Source: SZUA-186 sp041552135
GTDB lineage: Bacteria > Pseudomonadota > Gammaproteobacteria > UBA9214
DNA length: 32,679 nt
Direction: 5' to 3'
NCBI GenBank assembly: GCA_041552135.1
Contig: JBFELL010000012.1
Coordinates: 1-32,679, forward strand
The position numbers and the translations under genes are program-made. Shown one piece after another: positions 1 through 8,153 of the stretch. Positions within the stretch are counted from its first letter, which is position 1. Every line of letters begins with the position of its first letter. The notes beneath the pieces are model-generated. The model saw only the letters and a program-made list of their open reading frames with translations. It was not told the origin of the DNA and did no database searches.

Positions 1-1078
1 CCGCTCCAAGCAACCGGGCAATGGTCAGGCGACTGCAGCCCAGCTTGAAAATGGTGTCAATCTCCCGCTGTCGCAGGCGCAGCGACAGTGCAAACACCAG
101 CACCAGCGCCATCAGTGTGGCCAGCCCGACGAACAGGATCACCGCATCCAGTACATTGCGGATACGGAAAATATTCGTCATCAGGGTATCGATGACATCA
201 GCAGGGGGAACGATCCGGTAGTGGCTGTCTGTATTCTGGTAGCGCCCGCGCAGAATCGTCGCGGCCTTTTCGTCGTGAGGCAATGTGATGACTGCCGTCA
301 GCGGGTAATCAGCCGGACTTCCATGCAGATGGAATGCCTCGATATTCGCTTGCGTAATTTCCGTGTACTGCACCAGCTTGGCGTTGGCAGTCACGTTGCC
401 ATCACTGCGCCCGATAATAACGGAACTCTCCCGGCTGCGGGTGACATCCTCGTGACCGTGGAGCAGGCCTTCAATGACCCAGGCCGTCCTGACATCCACC
501 AGCACCGCCAGGTCATCGGCGCTGTGGGTTGGCGCCAGCACCCCGGCCACGCGCATCTTCAACGGGTAGACACCGGCAAGGTCGAAGACGGTTTCCGGCG
601 AAGACAGCAGGCTGTCGCCCGGCTCCAGCTCGAGCTGCCGGGCAACCGCGGCGCCGATGACGCATTCCCCCAACAGTCCGAACGGCGTTCCCGCCGCCAG
701 CCGCAGCTGGCGGAAATCGAAATAGTCCAGCGTGGTGCCGACAATCGGAAAACCGCGAGCCTGGAAGCGTACATACAGCGGGATGGCAACCGCCAGACCG
801 GTGGCCTCGATTTCATCGGCGCTCGCCAGGGTAACGGGTTCCGGCACCTCATCGGCGAAATACAGGCTGTTCATCACCAGGTCCAGTGCACTGCCCCTGG
901 CGCCGACCAGCAGTGGCGTGTGCTCCGCCCGTTCCACCAGCTGATGCTCGCTTTCACCCAGGATGATTTCCAGCGCCAGCGGCAGCACCGCGATCAGGGT
1001 GATACAGGCGACCAGTGTGGCGCTGCGTGCCTTGCCGAAGGCCAGATATTTCCAGGCAATATAGACGCTGTCGATCAC
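1..1078 (-). CDS. ABC transporter permease, FtsX/MacB-like (partial)
   Basis: This is the membrane subunit of an ABC system of the FtsX/LolC/MacB type. I translated it by hand from a GTG at 1078. The frame stays open for 359 codons to the window edge, so the C-terminus is missing. A hydrophobic segment lies near residues 19-40. A long soluble, presumably periplasmic, region follows, and then a second hydrophobic segment near 310-335. After that comes a charged cytoplasmic loop (LRLRQREIDTIFKLGCS), which is the usual FtsX-type coupling region. The GTG overlaps the TGA of the upstream ATPase by four bases (GTGA), so the two are probably translationally coupled. The family is clear from architecture and from the ATPase partner. 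The substrate is unknown. Such systems usually act on envelope lipids, lipoproteins or peptides, or transmit mechanical signals, rather than import solutes. Confidence 0.8.
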   Translation of the reverse strand, partial: MIDSVYIAWKYLAFGKARSATLVACITLIAVLPLALEIILGESEHQLVERAEHTPLLVGARGSALDLVMNSLYFADEVPEPVTLASADEIEATGLAVAIPLYVRFQARGFPIVGTTLDYFDFRQLRLAAGTPFGLLGECVIGAAVARQLELEPGDSLLSSPETVFDLAGVYPLKMRVAGVLAPTHSADDLAVLVDVRTAWVIEGLLHGHEDVTRSRESSVIIGRSDGNVTANAKLVQYTEITQANIEAFHLHGSPADYPLTAVITLPHDEKAATILRGRYQNTDSHYRIVPPADVIDTLMTNIFRIRNVLDAVILFVGLATLMALVLVFALSLRLRQREIDTIFKLGCSRLTIARLLGA

Positions 1079-1743
1079 ACATCACTCCCGTTGCGAAAAT
1101 CACGAAAATCCACCACGCGGTCAAAACGCGGCAGCAGCTCGTGATCGTGGGTGACGGCCAGCAGGGTGGCACCGTGCTGATCAACTGCCTCAAACAGCAG
1201 TTCCAGAATATGCAGCTTGTTGACGGGATCGAGGTTGCCGGTGGCTTCATCCGCCAGGATCAGTTTCGGTTGCGGCAACAGCGCCCGGCAGATGGCCGCG
1301 CGCTGCTTCTCGCCCTGGGACAGGTCGCCGGCATGACGCCCCAGTTTGTCGCCGATACCCATCTGGCCGGCCAGCTCGCGAGCACGTTGACGCACCTCTG
1401 GGGTGAGCTGCAGGGCGCGGGTGATACGATACGGGTGCAGAATGTTATCCAGCACGCTGAGATAATCCAGCAGTTCAAAGTCCTGGAAGACAAAACCGAT
1501 CTGCGTAATGCGAAAGTCACGTCGTTCGGCGTCAGGGAGTTCATGGACCGGCGCACCGGCGACCCGGATACACCCTTTACTGGGCCGGTATATCCCCGCA
1601 ACCAGGTTGAGCAGCGTGGTCTTTCCCGCACCACTGGGACCGATGACGGCGAGCTTCTGCCCGGCCGGGACGGAGAATTCCGGGATTTGCAGACTGAAGC
1701 CGTCTCGCGGGTAGGCGAAGCGTAATGACTCAATACTGATCAT
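1075..1743 (-). CDS. ABC transporter ATP-binding protein (LolD/MacB-like)
   Basis: This is the cytoplasmic ATPase that powers the adjacent FtsX-like permease. Visible motifs are Walker A GPSGAGKTT (about residues 35-43), the Q-loop Gln near 87, signature LSQGEKQR (about 141-148), Walker B LILADEAT (about 161-168) and the switch His in AVTHDH near 199. The length of 222 residues is normal for the LolD/FtsE/MacB-N class. I chose the ATG at 1743. A TTG one codon upstream keeps the same frame, and neither has a strong ribosome-binding site. It lies 25 bases after the upstream hypothetical gene and overlaps the permease by four bases, so the three form one minus-strand operon. The family call is firm. 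The transported substrate cannot be told from sequence. Confidence 0.93.
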   Translation of the reverse strand: MISIESLRFAYPRDGFSLQIPEFSVPAGQKLAVIGPSGAGKTTLLNLVAGIYRPSKGCIRVAGAPVHELPDAERRDFRITQIGFVFQDFELLDYLSVLDNILHPYRITRALQLTPEVRQRARELAGQMGIGDKLGRHAGDLSQGEKQRAAICRALLPQPKLILADEATGNLDPVNKLHILELLFEAVDQHGATLLAVTHDHELLPRFDRVVDFRDFRNGSDV

Positions 1744-1768
1744 CAAGGTAGCAATTCAAACGCAGTCT

Positions 1769-3598
1769 TTAGCGTGTAGCCGCGGCGGTACGCGCTCCTG
1801 GATCAATGCGCTTTTCTTCCAGCAGCTCCAGGCCCGATATTTTCCAGTCACCCTGATCGGCCTTGACGGTGATAATCGCGTCATACTGGTTCCGGCGGGT
1901 ATGCACATGCCCCCAGTGACCCACCGTACCGGTGGCTGTCCACTGACCGCGAATCGCATAGGTCGGGGTATCACCTTCCCGCTGCTCGGCCTGGGCAGAC
2001 TGGATGTCGACCTCCTTTACCCTGGCTTGTGCGCCGCCGGCCTTCTGCACCGCAAACGATTTACGGTTCTGCAAATAGATGTCGGCCAGCAGATCACCCT
2101 CGACGCTCAGGGCCAGCCTGTCGTACACATCGTTTTCGTCGCGAAAATCAAAGGCCCGGTAGACATTTTTCAGCAGCGCCTGCAACAACTGCTGCGCCTG
2201 CTGGTCATCCAGATCACCCGCCATCAGTACCGGTCTGGCAACGCTGACCTGTGTGTAGGGATACGACACCAGGGCGCCGCCAAACAGCACCAGGATCATG
2301 ACAGACGGAGCCACAAGCGGCCGCCCTTCCCGCCTCGCCGCGCCAAGTCGCCAGCCAACGGGCAGTATCGCTACAGCAAAGAGCAGTGAACCCAGAGGGA
2401 TTGTCACATCACCCAGGGTATCTGCAACCGCGACCTGCCGGACGGTGGGCATCCGGTAGTTCTTCAGGAAGTTGGTCCAGGTCAGCACGCTATCATCCGG
2501 ACTCACAAACGACGGCAGCGGTCCGGCCGGATCCGTGGCGGTTGCCGGGACCTGCTGAACCTGGTCGGTGAACAGCTGCCAGTCCACCGTGACCTGCTGC
2601 GGCATACCCTCGGTAAGGTACGCAATAATAACGCCGACGATGGCAGTCGAAATTTCCAGCCGCGCAGGCGCCTCGACCAGCTGAATGCCGGTTATGCCTA
2701 CCTTGACGTAATTGGTCCGGTCCAGAATCGGCTTCATTTCCTTGCCATCCACCAGCACGGGGTTCCTTGTCAGCAGGAAATCACCAATGCGCTGCCTGAG
2801 CGGCTCCAGTTCGTCTACCTCGATATATTCATCACCGCGCAAGCCCAGGTCCATCCATTCCTCAAGGTCCCTTACCCGCGTCAGAATCTCGTGGCGCACC
2901 TCGAAAGGTTCCACATAGAGGAAAGACATCAAGGCCGACTTGTGGTGCCGCTTGAGGTTTGGGTTATCAAACCTGCTATACCAGGGATCTTTCCAGTCGA
3001 GCACCAGGTGCGCCGGTGTGCCGAGGTAGCGGAAATCGATGACGGGAACCGCCTTGTGGTAAGCGATAAAACCAATGCCGGCCTGTGCACGGCCCTCTTC
3101 ATCGAGGGGTGGAACAATCGTCAGTTCACTTGGCTTCGACACATACGGGTAGATGATCTCTGCATACAATACCCGCTTGTCCTGCGGTGCCTGCGGTACA
3201 CGCTGCCGCGTCATGGGATTGATCATACCGGCGAACGGCGACTGGCGGTCCTTGCGCACCCTGGGCTCCACCAGCTGCATTTGCGCGGCTAATTTTTCGC
3301 CGCTTTCGGTAACGAACTGGAAACCCTGTTCGGCAAAGCGTTTGAGGCGCGCTTCGGCACCGGGTCGCCCGGCCGCAAGATCCTTCAGCCACTCGTCGGG
3401 CACCAGGTCTTCGAACTTGTCCAGGTCGCCGATATACACTTCGAGAACCAGTTTCACGTGGTCATCGAGCACATAGATTTCGGCGATATTCGGCGAGGTC
3501 TCCGCCCCCGTCAGATTGATCCAGTCCGCATTGGCCGGAGCAGCCATACCCAGCATAACAGCAAAGAGAATCGCCCACCGGAAATATGGAACTGTCAT
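1769..3598 (-). CDS. Exported/membrane-anchored protein of unknown family, ABC operon partner
   Basis: I do not recognise this 609-residue protein. The ATG at 3598 is followed at once by a good signal peptide (TVPYFRWAILF then VMLGMAAPANA, cleavage before DW). A TTG 48 bases upstream would bury the signal, so I rejected it. A long N-terminal domain of mixed charge, presumably periplasmic, occupies roughly residues 25-390. Two hydrophobic segments follow near 395-415 (TIPLGSLLFAVAILPVGW) and 425-445 (SVMILVLFGGALVSYPY). The C-terminal domain of about 150 residues has an alternating pattern suggesting beta strands (QYDAIITVKADQGDWKISG). It is the first gene of the ABC operon. By position it could be an accessory or substrate-handling subunit for the FtsX-like permease, but that is inference from context only. 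Confidence 0.8.
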   Translation of the reverse strand: MTVPYFRWAILFAVMLGMAAPANADWINLTGAETSPNIAEIYVLDDHVKLVLEVYIGDLDKFEDLVPDEWLKDLAAGRPGAEARLKRFAEQGFQFVTESGEKLAAQMQLVEPRVRKDRQSPFAGMINPMTRQRVPQAPQDKRVLYAEIIYPYVSKPSELTIVPPLDEEGRAQAGIGFIAYHKAVPVIDFRYLGTPAHLVLDWKDPWYSRFDNPNLKRHHKSALMSFLYVEPFEVRHEILTRVRDLEEWMDLGLRGDEYIEVDELEPLRQRIGDFLLTRNPVLVDGKEMKPILDRTNYVKVGITGIQLVEAPARLEISTAIVGVIIAYLTEGMPQQVTVDWQLFTDQVQQVPATATDPAGPLPSFVSPDDSVLTWTNFLKNYRMPTVRQVAVADTLGDVTIPLGSLLFAVAILPVGWRLGAARREGRPLVAPSVMILVLFGGALVSYPYTQVSVARPVLMAGDLDDQQAQQLLQALLKNVYRAFDFRDENDVYDRLALSVEGDLLADIYLQNRKSFAVQKAGGAQARVKEVDIQSAQAEQREGDTPTYAIRGQWTATGTVGHWGHVHTRRNQYDAIITVKADQGDWKISGLELLEEKRIDPGARTAAATR

Positions 3599-4008
3599 TG
3601 TGGCGAGTATACCTAATTCGCAGCTGGTGGAATGAGGCGCATCCAATGGCTAACCGGAAAAATGCACCCGCAAGGGTGCAGGCGCATTACGGTTGCGCAG
3701 CTGGTTTCTGCTTGATCGATGGGCCGAGTCGGCGATGGATTGAAGCCCTTTAATGTGCCTATCACCAGCCAGTTCAATGTGATCATTGGCGAGGTTCAAA
3801 ACGATCATGTCCGCCACCCCGGATCCCGGCTTTGATGATATCGAGAACGGGGAACTCCGGCCAACCCCTGCCCTTCCCGGATGACTGGCGAACGGCGGCA
3901 ACGCAGAAATACCGCCCGTTCACACCATTCTGGCGTACATCACGTACCGGCCGGCACCGTTCAATCGAAAACATGGCGACTGCCGCGAGAACTTCGGCCG
4001 GAACGGCG
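3599..4008. other. Gene-free stretch
   Basis: These 410 bases lie between the start of the ABC operon and the end of the next minus-strand gene. Frames of about 80 codons exist on the minus strand, but they overlap one another, lack ribosome-binding sites and match nothing I know. The promoter of the ABC operon should be here, yet I see no clear -35/-10 pair. Confidence 0.4.
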
Positions 4009-4446
4009 TTACTTGCCGTCCTCTCCTGCAATCTCACCCGTTGTGAGATCCTCGATCCACCTCACATATCTGCCATTACTGACACTGCAAAAAACCTGAT
4101 AGTCATGCCCCGCCTCCGCGTTGAAGGTAACCGAACCAAGTCGCCCCTGAAGCCCGACATTGGAACCTGGACCAAAACCGTGCCAGCAATATATCGCTAC
4201 ACTATGTTCACCCGGCAAAACCTCTACTTGTTCTCGCATTGACCACCGGGACAATTTCCACGTCTCGTCATCTACAGCCGAAATCGAGGCCCGATCCCAT
4301 CGCATACTCCCTGTGAATGAGTCATTAATCACAGCGATTTCCTCATACGGTTTTGTGTTGCCTTCATATGCATGGTGCGTGCAACTGATGCACTGGAGAA
4401 GAATAAAAAGGTGCCATCCGAAGCAGACAAAGAGTCTGTTGTTCAT
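4009..4446 (-). CDS. Putative small lipoprotein, unknown function
   Basis: This gene encodes 145 residues. The ATG at 4446 is preceded by a purine-rich ribosome-binding site (GGGAGGGTGAGGA). The N-terminus is a short export signal ending in a lipobox-like QCISC, so a lipid-modified Cys near residue 22 is likely, though Cys at -3 is unusual. The mature part contains YEEIAVIND near the start, VEVLPGEHSVAIYCW in the middle and VTFNAEAGHDYQVFC, a pattern of short beta strands. This recalls small envelope lipoproteins in which a 'pricing' strand such as LPGEHSV precedes a hydrophobic strand, but I cannot name the family. It sits in an accessory region beside other orphan exported proteins. Confidence 0.65.
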   Translation of the reverse strand: MNNRLFVCFGWHLFILLQCISCTHHAYEGNTKPYEEIAVINDSFTGSMRWDRASISAVDDETWKLSRWSMREQVEVLPGEHSVAIYCWHGFGPGSNVGLQGRLGSVTFNAEAGHDYQVFCSVSNGRYVRWIEDLTTGEIAGEDGK

Positions 4447-4887
4447 TCCTCACCCTCCCTCTGCAGACTCGCCTGTTCCCGGCTTTTACAACCATAGTAA
4501 AAGATATGGTTGCTCCGGGCCATTGTTAGCCGTGCAGGCGAAGTCATCAGCCTATCTCAGAGATCTCCTGTTTCTGCCAGTTAACCGCCTTCCGTTTCGT
4601 CCTGCATCCGATTACTGATGATGCCAGCAAGGGGGATAACCGCGCATGAGTTGCCGTCTCCCGGGTTTTTGCGAGAGCCCCGGAAGCCGCACTGGTTGCC
4701 GTTCCTGGCCTGCCATCGTAGTTCGCTAACCGGCACAACCTGCCTTTCCCGTACGACCAGCAACGGGGAGGAATGCAGCAAAACCGGCCATACACGTCTG
4801 TCTCACCAACAACGGCCATTATCAGACATTCATTTGCAGCATTACAGGATGGCAATGAACCGGATGGCAGGTGATGCATTGATAGAT
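4447..4887. other. Gene-free stretch, possible decayed coding DNA
   Basis: This 441-base interval separates two minus-strand genes. Open frames run through it on both strands (minus 4547-4987, plus 4618-5157). They have no convincing start signals, their composition is not protein-like, and I recognise no motif. They may be chance frames or remnants of decayed genes. The promoter and leader of the lipoprotein gene should lie near 4450-4520. Confidence 0.35.
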
Positions 4888-5739
4888 TTACTGATTGGCG
4901 GCCTTCAGGAAAAACATTCCCATGGATTCGATAATCTGCTTTGCAAGCTTCCGCTTCATTTGTTCGACAATATCGACAGTTTCCCAATTGCTCTCGGGAT
5001 AATAATCGGTACTCATAAGTGTGCCGTCGTCATTCAGAGCGACAAACACACTGTTTTCGGTGTTATCGGAGTTATTCCGATAACCATACGGCATGAGAAA
5101 TCCACCGGCAGACTTATCCCAGACAGCCAGTCTTGTTATGAAGCGGTCTCCTCGTGAAGAATTGATGTCAACCCTGCCCTCGAAAATGTACAAGCCTTCA
5201 TATAAGCGCGCAGTTTCGGATTGTATCCACAGCTGCGTTTGTTGTGGAAAAGTATAGGAAGCGGAAAATTTGTCTACCAGAATTCGCGTCAGGCCCTCAG
5301 ATGTGCCGCTCAAAGGTCTGGCAACTGCTACTGGAAACGAATCCATTATGCCTTTAGCCGGTGACTTGTCTGGGATTGATGGCTCATTGGCCCTGATACT
5401 CAGTTCAAGAGTATCGATGAATACCTCATTAAGGCTTACAAGCACAATCCGGTCAAGAATCGTCCGGTCTCGATGAATTATCTGTTTGGCATGTAAATTT
5501 ACCTCATGTCCGTTCTCGGCAACCTGGGTCAGGGACACTCCCTTGATAAAATATTTGTCAAAAAACAGTTCCGGATCATGCATACGAGATGTTGCGTGAA
5601 TGAGTTTATTGCCGGATGGTACAAACAAGGCAAGAATACCGGCCATGAAGACTAGCAAGAGGGAGCAAGAGAACACCAAAATCATGGCACTACGATTGAA
5701 TTCTGGCGTCATTGACTTGGTGTATATGCTGCCATTCAT
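4888..5739 (-). CDS. Hypothetical membrane-anchored protein
   Basis: This gene encodes 283 residues with one N-terminal hydrophobic segment at about 19-42 (MILVFSCSLLLVFMAGILAL). The topology is probably a short cytoplasmic tail, one anchor and a large periplasmic domain. That domain is rich in hydroxyl and charged residues, with strand-like stretches such as LYEGLYIFEGRVDINSS and SVFVALNDDGTLMSTDYY. It ends in an amphipathic helix (VEQMKRKLAKQIIESMG). No catalytic motif is visible and I do not recognise the family. I took the first ATG at 5739. The ATG nine codons later at 5712 is equally possible, and neither has a clear ribosome-binding site. It lies in the accessory cluster with other orphan envelope proteins. 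Confidence 0.6.
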   Translation of the reverse strand: MNGSIYTKSMTPEFNRSAMILVFSCSLLLVFMAGILALFVPSGNKLIHATSRMHDPELFFDKYFIKGVSLTQVAENGHEVNLHAKQIIHRDRTILDRIVLVSLNEVFIDTLELSIRANEPSIPDKSPAKGIMDSFPVAVARPLSGTSEGLTRILVDKFSASYTFPQQTQLWIQSETARLYEGLYIFEGRVDINSSRGDRFITRLAVWDKSAGGFLMPYGYRNNSDNTENSVFVALNDDGTLMSTDYYPESNWETVDIVEQMKRKLAKQIIESMGMFFLKAANQ

Positions 5740-5892
5740 TCAGTAGCAACGTTGGGATTATGTGATTTACGATAAACGTTTATGCAGCTTTCCGGATACC
5801 CGCCTGAAAACACACAGACGCATCCATACAAAGACCACTCCTCAGGCCATGTGTGATCAGCAAAGCATGGCGTTTTTCCAGGCAGGCACACG

Positions 5893-6354
5893 CTATTGAA
5901 TCGGCACCACACAGGATCCGTTGTCACCGACTTTCCCCATTTCATCGATCAGGAATGCAATAACATGGGATACTGTACCGCCGCTTCCACGCGGAACCTG
6001 CGGGATCACGTTGACCTGCATGGATACACTTTCTCCCGGTCCCAGAGTGATACCTCCGCTAGTAATAGTGACATCATCCGGAATTGTTCTGGCAAAGGGT
6101 CCGTAGGTACGGATACTTGTTAGCGCGCTTTTGGGGTTACTGCTCAGGGCAACCATGACTCGCTTGCCGGTCAGATCGATGCCTGTGCGTCCCGCAGTCA
6201 ACTTGACTTCAACATCCAGTGAGGCACCCACACCCGAACTGTTCGGGCAGAAAACACTTGTATTAACATCTTTGATATCAGCCATGCTGGTATTCGTTGC
6301 AAACATGCATAACAGCAGGAACACGGACAGACAAACCTGTGATATTTGTTTCAT
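5893..6354 (-). CDS. Hypothetical secreted protein
   Basis: This gene encodes 153 residues starting at the ATG at 6354, which has a strong ribosome-binding site (AGGGAGGAAAAA). The frame is open upstream for another 53 codons, but those residues are not export-like, whereas the chosen start gives a classic signal peptide (KQISQVCLSVFLLLCMFA, cleavage after about residue 25). The mature protein has two Cys, one near the start (SVFCPNSS) and one near the end (NGSCVVPIQ), placed so that a disulfide could join the two termini. Between them are strand-like stretches (VEVKLTAGRTGIDLTGKRVMVAL, given here only as a pattern; GPGESVSMQVNVIPQV) that suggest a single beta-sandwich domain. The function is unknown. 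Confidence 0.65.
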   Translation of the reverse strand: MKQISQVCLSVFLLLCMFATNTSMADIKDVNTSVFCPNSSGVGASLDVEVKLTAGRTGIDLTGKRVMVALSSNPKSALTSIRTYGPFARTIPDDVTITSGGITLGPGESVSMQVNVIPQVPRGSGGTVSHVIAFLIDEMGKVGDNGSCVVPIQ

Positions 6355-6495
6355 TTTTTCCTCCCTTTTGTGACTGTAAATTATCGAACAGACAAATGCC
6401 TGAATATCAGTTTCCAGCAAGACCGCCGGCTTCCTGCTGCAAGCCATGCCTGTTTTTCGTCTTCTTCGGTTTATGCTGAACAACACTCCACAAAG

Positions 6496-6538
6496 TCCCG
6501 ATGCCATAAGCATGATAGCTCCAGGTATCGGGACCTGG
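6496..6538. other. Inverted-repeat hairpin
   Basis: GTCCCGATGCC at 6496-6506 is complementary, with one mismatch, to GGTATCGGGAC at 6523-6533. A second short palindrome, CCAGGT/ACCTGG, overlaps its right arm. It lies between the secreted-protein gene and the broken gene upstream. It could be a weak terminator for the latter, but it has no T-tract. Confidence 0.35.
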
Positions 6539-6549
6539 CAATTACAAAC

Positions 6550-6917
6550 TCAAGGTGCAAGTCCGTAGCCCCCGGGATCAAGCGGATTCGGACCGAAGCT
6601 GAACATGAATGGATCGAGCTCCGTGCCGCTTCCGGCAATACCCTCAAACACGGGAAAGATTCCGGTGCCGGACCGGTTGTGTACGATGTTACCAATACAG
6701 ATTGACCGGTGATCAATTCCCCCGGGTTCGAGTCAATGCCGGCAACTTCAAGTAGCGCATCGAACCCTGAATCAAGCGCACCATTGAACAATGGTTCAAT
6801 TGGCTCACCGCTACCATTCCATATCGAAAGCAACTCGCCACCACTGGTTGATTGTGCACTCCCGTTCATGAACAAAACATTTCCGGCAGGAGGGGCTCAA
6901 GTAATATTATTGTTCAT
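6550..6917 (-). pseudogene. Broken gene for a Gly/Ser-rich protein, unknown family
   Basis: The minus strand reads MNNNIT from an ATG at 6917, then an in-frame TGA. It continues protein-like as APPAGNVLFMNGSAQS and on through LLSIWNGSGEPIEPLFNG, GFDALLEVAGIDS and ITGQSVLVTSYTT. From there the same frame turns into an unlikely composition. A neighbouring frame gives a plausible tail, TGIFPVFEGIAGSGTELD then PFMFSFGPNPLDPGGYGLAP and a stop at 6550. The simplest reading is one short gene disabled by a nonsense codon and a frameshift near 6670-6700. I do not recognise the family. It could also be chance frames, so confidence is modest. Confidence 0.35.
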
Positions 6918-7133
6918 TCTTTAACCATGTACCGACCTTACAACAAACAGGCACTTATCACCAAATCCCTATAAATACGGGTCTTAAGCAGAATTTGCGG
7001 AGTAAATATGTCCCGAAAGCAGTTACTTGGCAATAGATTCACAGGGTAAAGCAGCCAGGATAGTGCACCCCGTCCCTGACTCCGAGAAGATGGAAGTTGC
7101 GAAGTAACCATCTGCCAGAGAAAAAGGCACGGG

Positions 7134-7481
7134 ATGCGCGTCAAGGCTATCCTGAATCGGATCCAGGTATTCGAATCGTTTGTGTGATCGCTGGATAGAA
7201 GGACCGGACGAAGTACCTGCCAGTGAGGCAGGGCTTCGCCCACGAGCCAATGCTCGAGCTGGAAGCAGTTAAAATGCTCAGGCATCTCCGGCTACTGTTG
7301 CTGAACCGGTTCCGCGCAAAAGGTCAGCTTTCCAGTGCCGTTGTCGAGGGCTTCAACAAAAAAGCAAAACTGACCACCGGAAAAGCATCCGGTTTTCGGA
7401 CATATCCTGCGATGGAAATCGCCGTGTATCATGCGCTTGGTGCTCTGCCCCGAACCGGACTTCACTCATGGATTCTGCTGA
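7134..7481 (+). pseudogene. ISL3-family transposase remnant, internally deleted
   Basis: The start MRVKAILNRIQVFESFV at 7134 resembles the N-terminus of ISL3-type transposases. After a frameshift near 7185 the reading DRWIEGPDEVPA and then LRPRANARAG fits the next N-terminal segment. From about 7256 it jumps to the family's C-terminal region: MLRHLRLLLLNRFRAKGQ, SSAVVEGFNKKAKLTT, ASGFRTYPAMEIAVYHALG. One extra C in the CCCC run at 7448-7451 shifts the frame. Without it the end reads LPEPDFTHGFC then TGA at 7479-7481, the usual ISL3 terminus. The middle of the protein, including most of the catalytic DDE region, is missing. I saw no convincing terminal inverted repeats. Family resemblance is from memory, not a search. 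Confidence 0.75.
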
Positions 7482-7556
7482 CGAGGCCAAAAATCCAACG
7501 CCCGGCAGTGCATGGACACCTGATGTCGCTTCATGCCTGTGCTTTCACATCCTGCA

Positions 7557-8153
7557 CTACTTGCCGTGCGACACCAGGTTGAAGCCCCGGACCCGGTCGG
7601 TACGCAACTGCGAAATGCCGGCATTCGGCACATGGATGCGATACATGCTGGCCGGGGGGATATCCAGGGCATTCGCGAGGATGGCCCGGATCACGCCGGC
7701 GTGCGCAACCACCAGCACGGCCTCGCCGGCATAACGGTCAAGCAGCTCGGTAAACGCCTCACCGACTCGCGCCATGAAGGCGTCCAGCGGCTCGGCACCC
7801 GTCGGACGATGCGCAACCGGGTTCTGGTAGAAACGCTGCACCTGCCCCGGCTGCAGCTGTTCCAGCTCGGCACGGGTCCTGCCCTCCCACTCGCCGAACC
7901 CGATCTCGCGAAAACGCGCCTCGGCATGTACCGGCACATCCAGCCGCTCGCCCAGCTGCAGGGCGAATTCCCGGCAGCGCAGCAGCGGCGAGCTCACAAT
8001 ACGCTGCCAGCCGCTGGCATTGTCCACGGCCTGCCACATCTGCTGCCAGCCCCGCTCGCTCAGCGGGTCATCGATCTGGCCGCGATAACGCGATCCGCCA
8101 ACCGGTTCACCGTGGCGCAACAGGTCGACCAGCGTCTCCGGGGAGTCCATCAT
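7557..8153 (-). CDS. Histidine phosphatase family protein
   Basis: This is a 198-residue phosphoglycerate-mutase-like phosphatase. The phospho-acceptor motif LLRHGEP is near residue 12, the conserved SSPLLRCREFA Arg motif near 54-64, an acidic REIGFGEWEG near 83-92, and the second catalytic His in VVAHAGVIRA near 148-157. The REIGFGEWEG pattern is typical of the CobC (alpha-ribazole phosphatase) and GpmB-like branch. No cobalamin genes are nearby, so the substrate is uncertain. Its ATG overlaps the ampD stop by four bases (ATGA, 8150-8153), which indicates translational coupling. Confidence 0.9.
   Translation of the reverse strand: MMDSPETLVDLLRHGEPVGGSRYRGQIDDPLSERGWQQMWQAVDNASGWQRIVSSPLLRCREFALQLGERLDVPVHAEARFREIGFGEWEGRTRAELEQLQPGQVQRFYQNPVAHRPTGAEPLDAFMARVGEAFTELLDRYAGEAVLVVAHAGVIRAILANALDIPPASMYRIHVPNAGISQLRTDRVRGFNLVSHGK

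Noticed and set aside
4547..5157. Overlapping frames on both strands of 146 and 179 codons
   Set aside because: No ribosome-binding sites, unlikely amino-acid composition, and partial overlap with the better-supported gene at 4888-5739.
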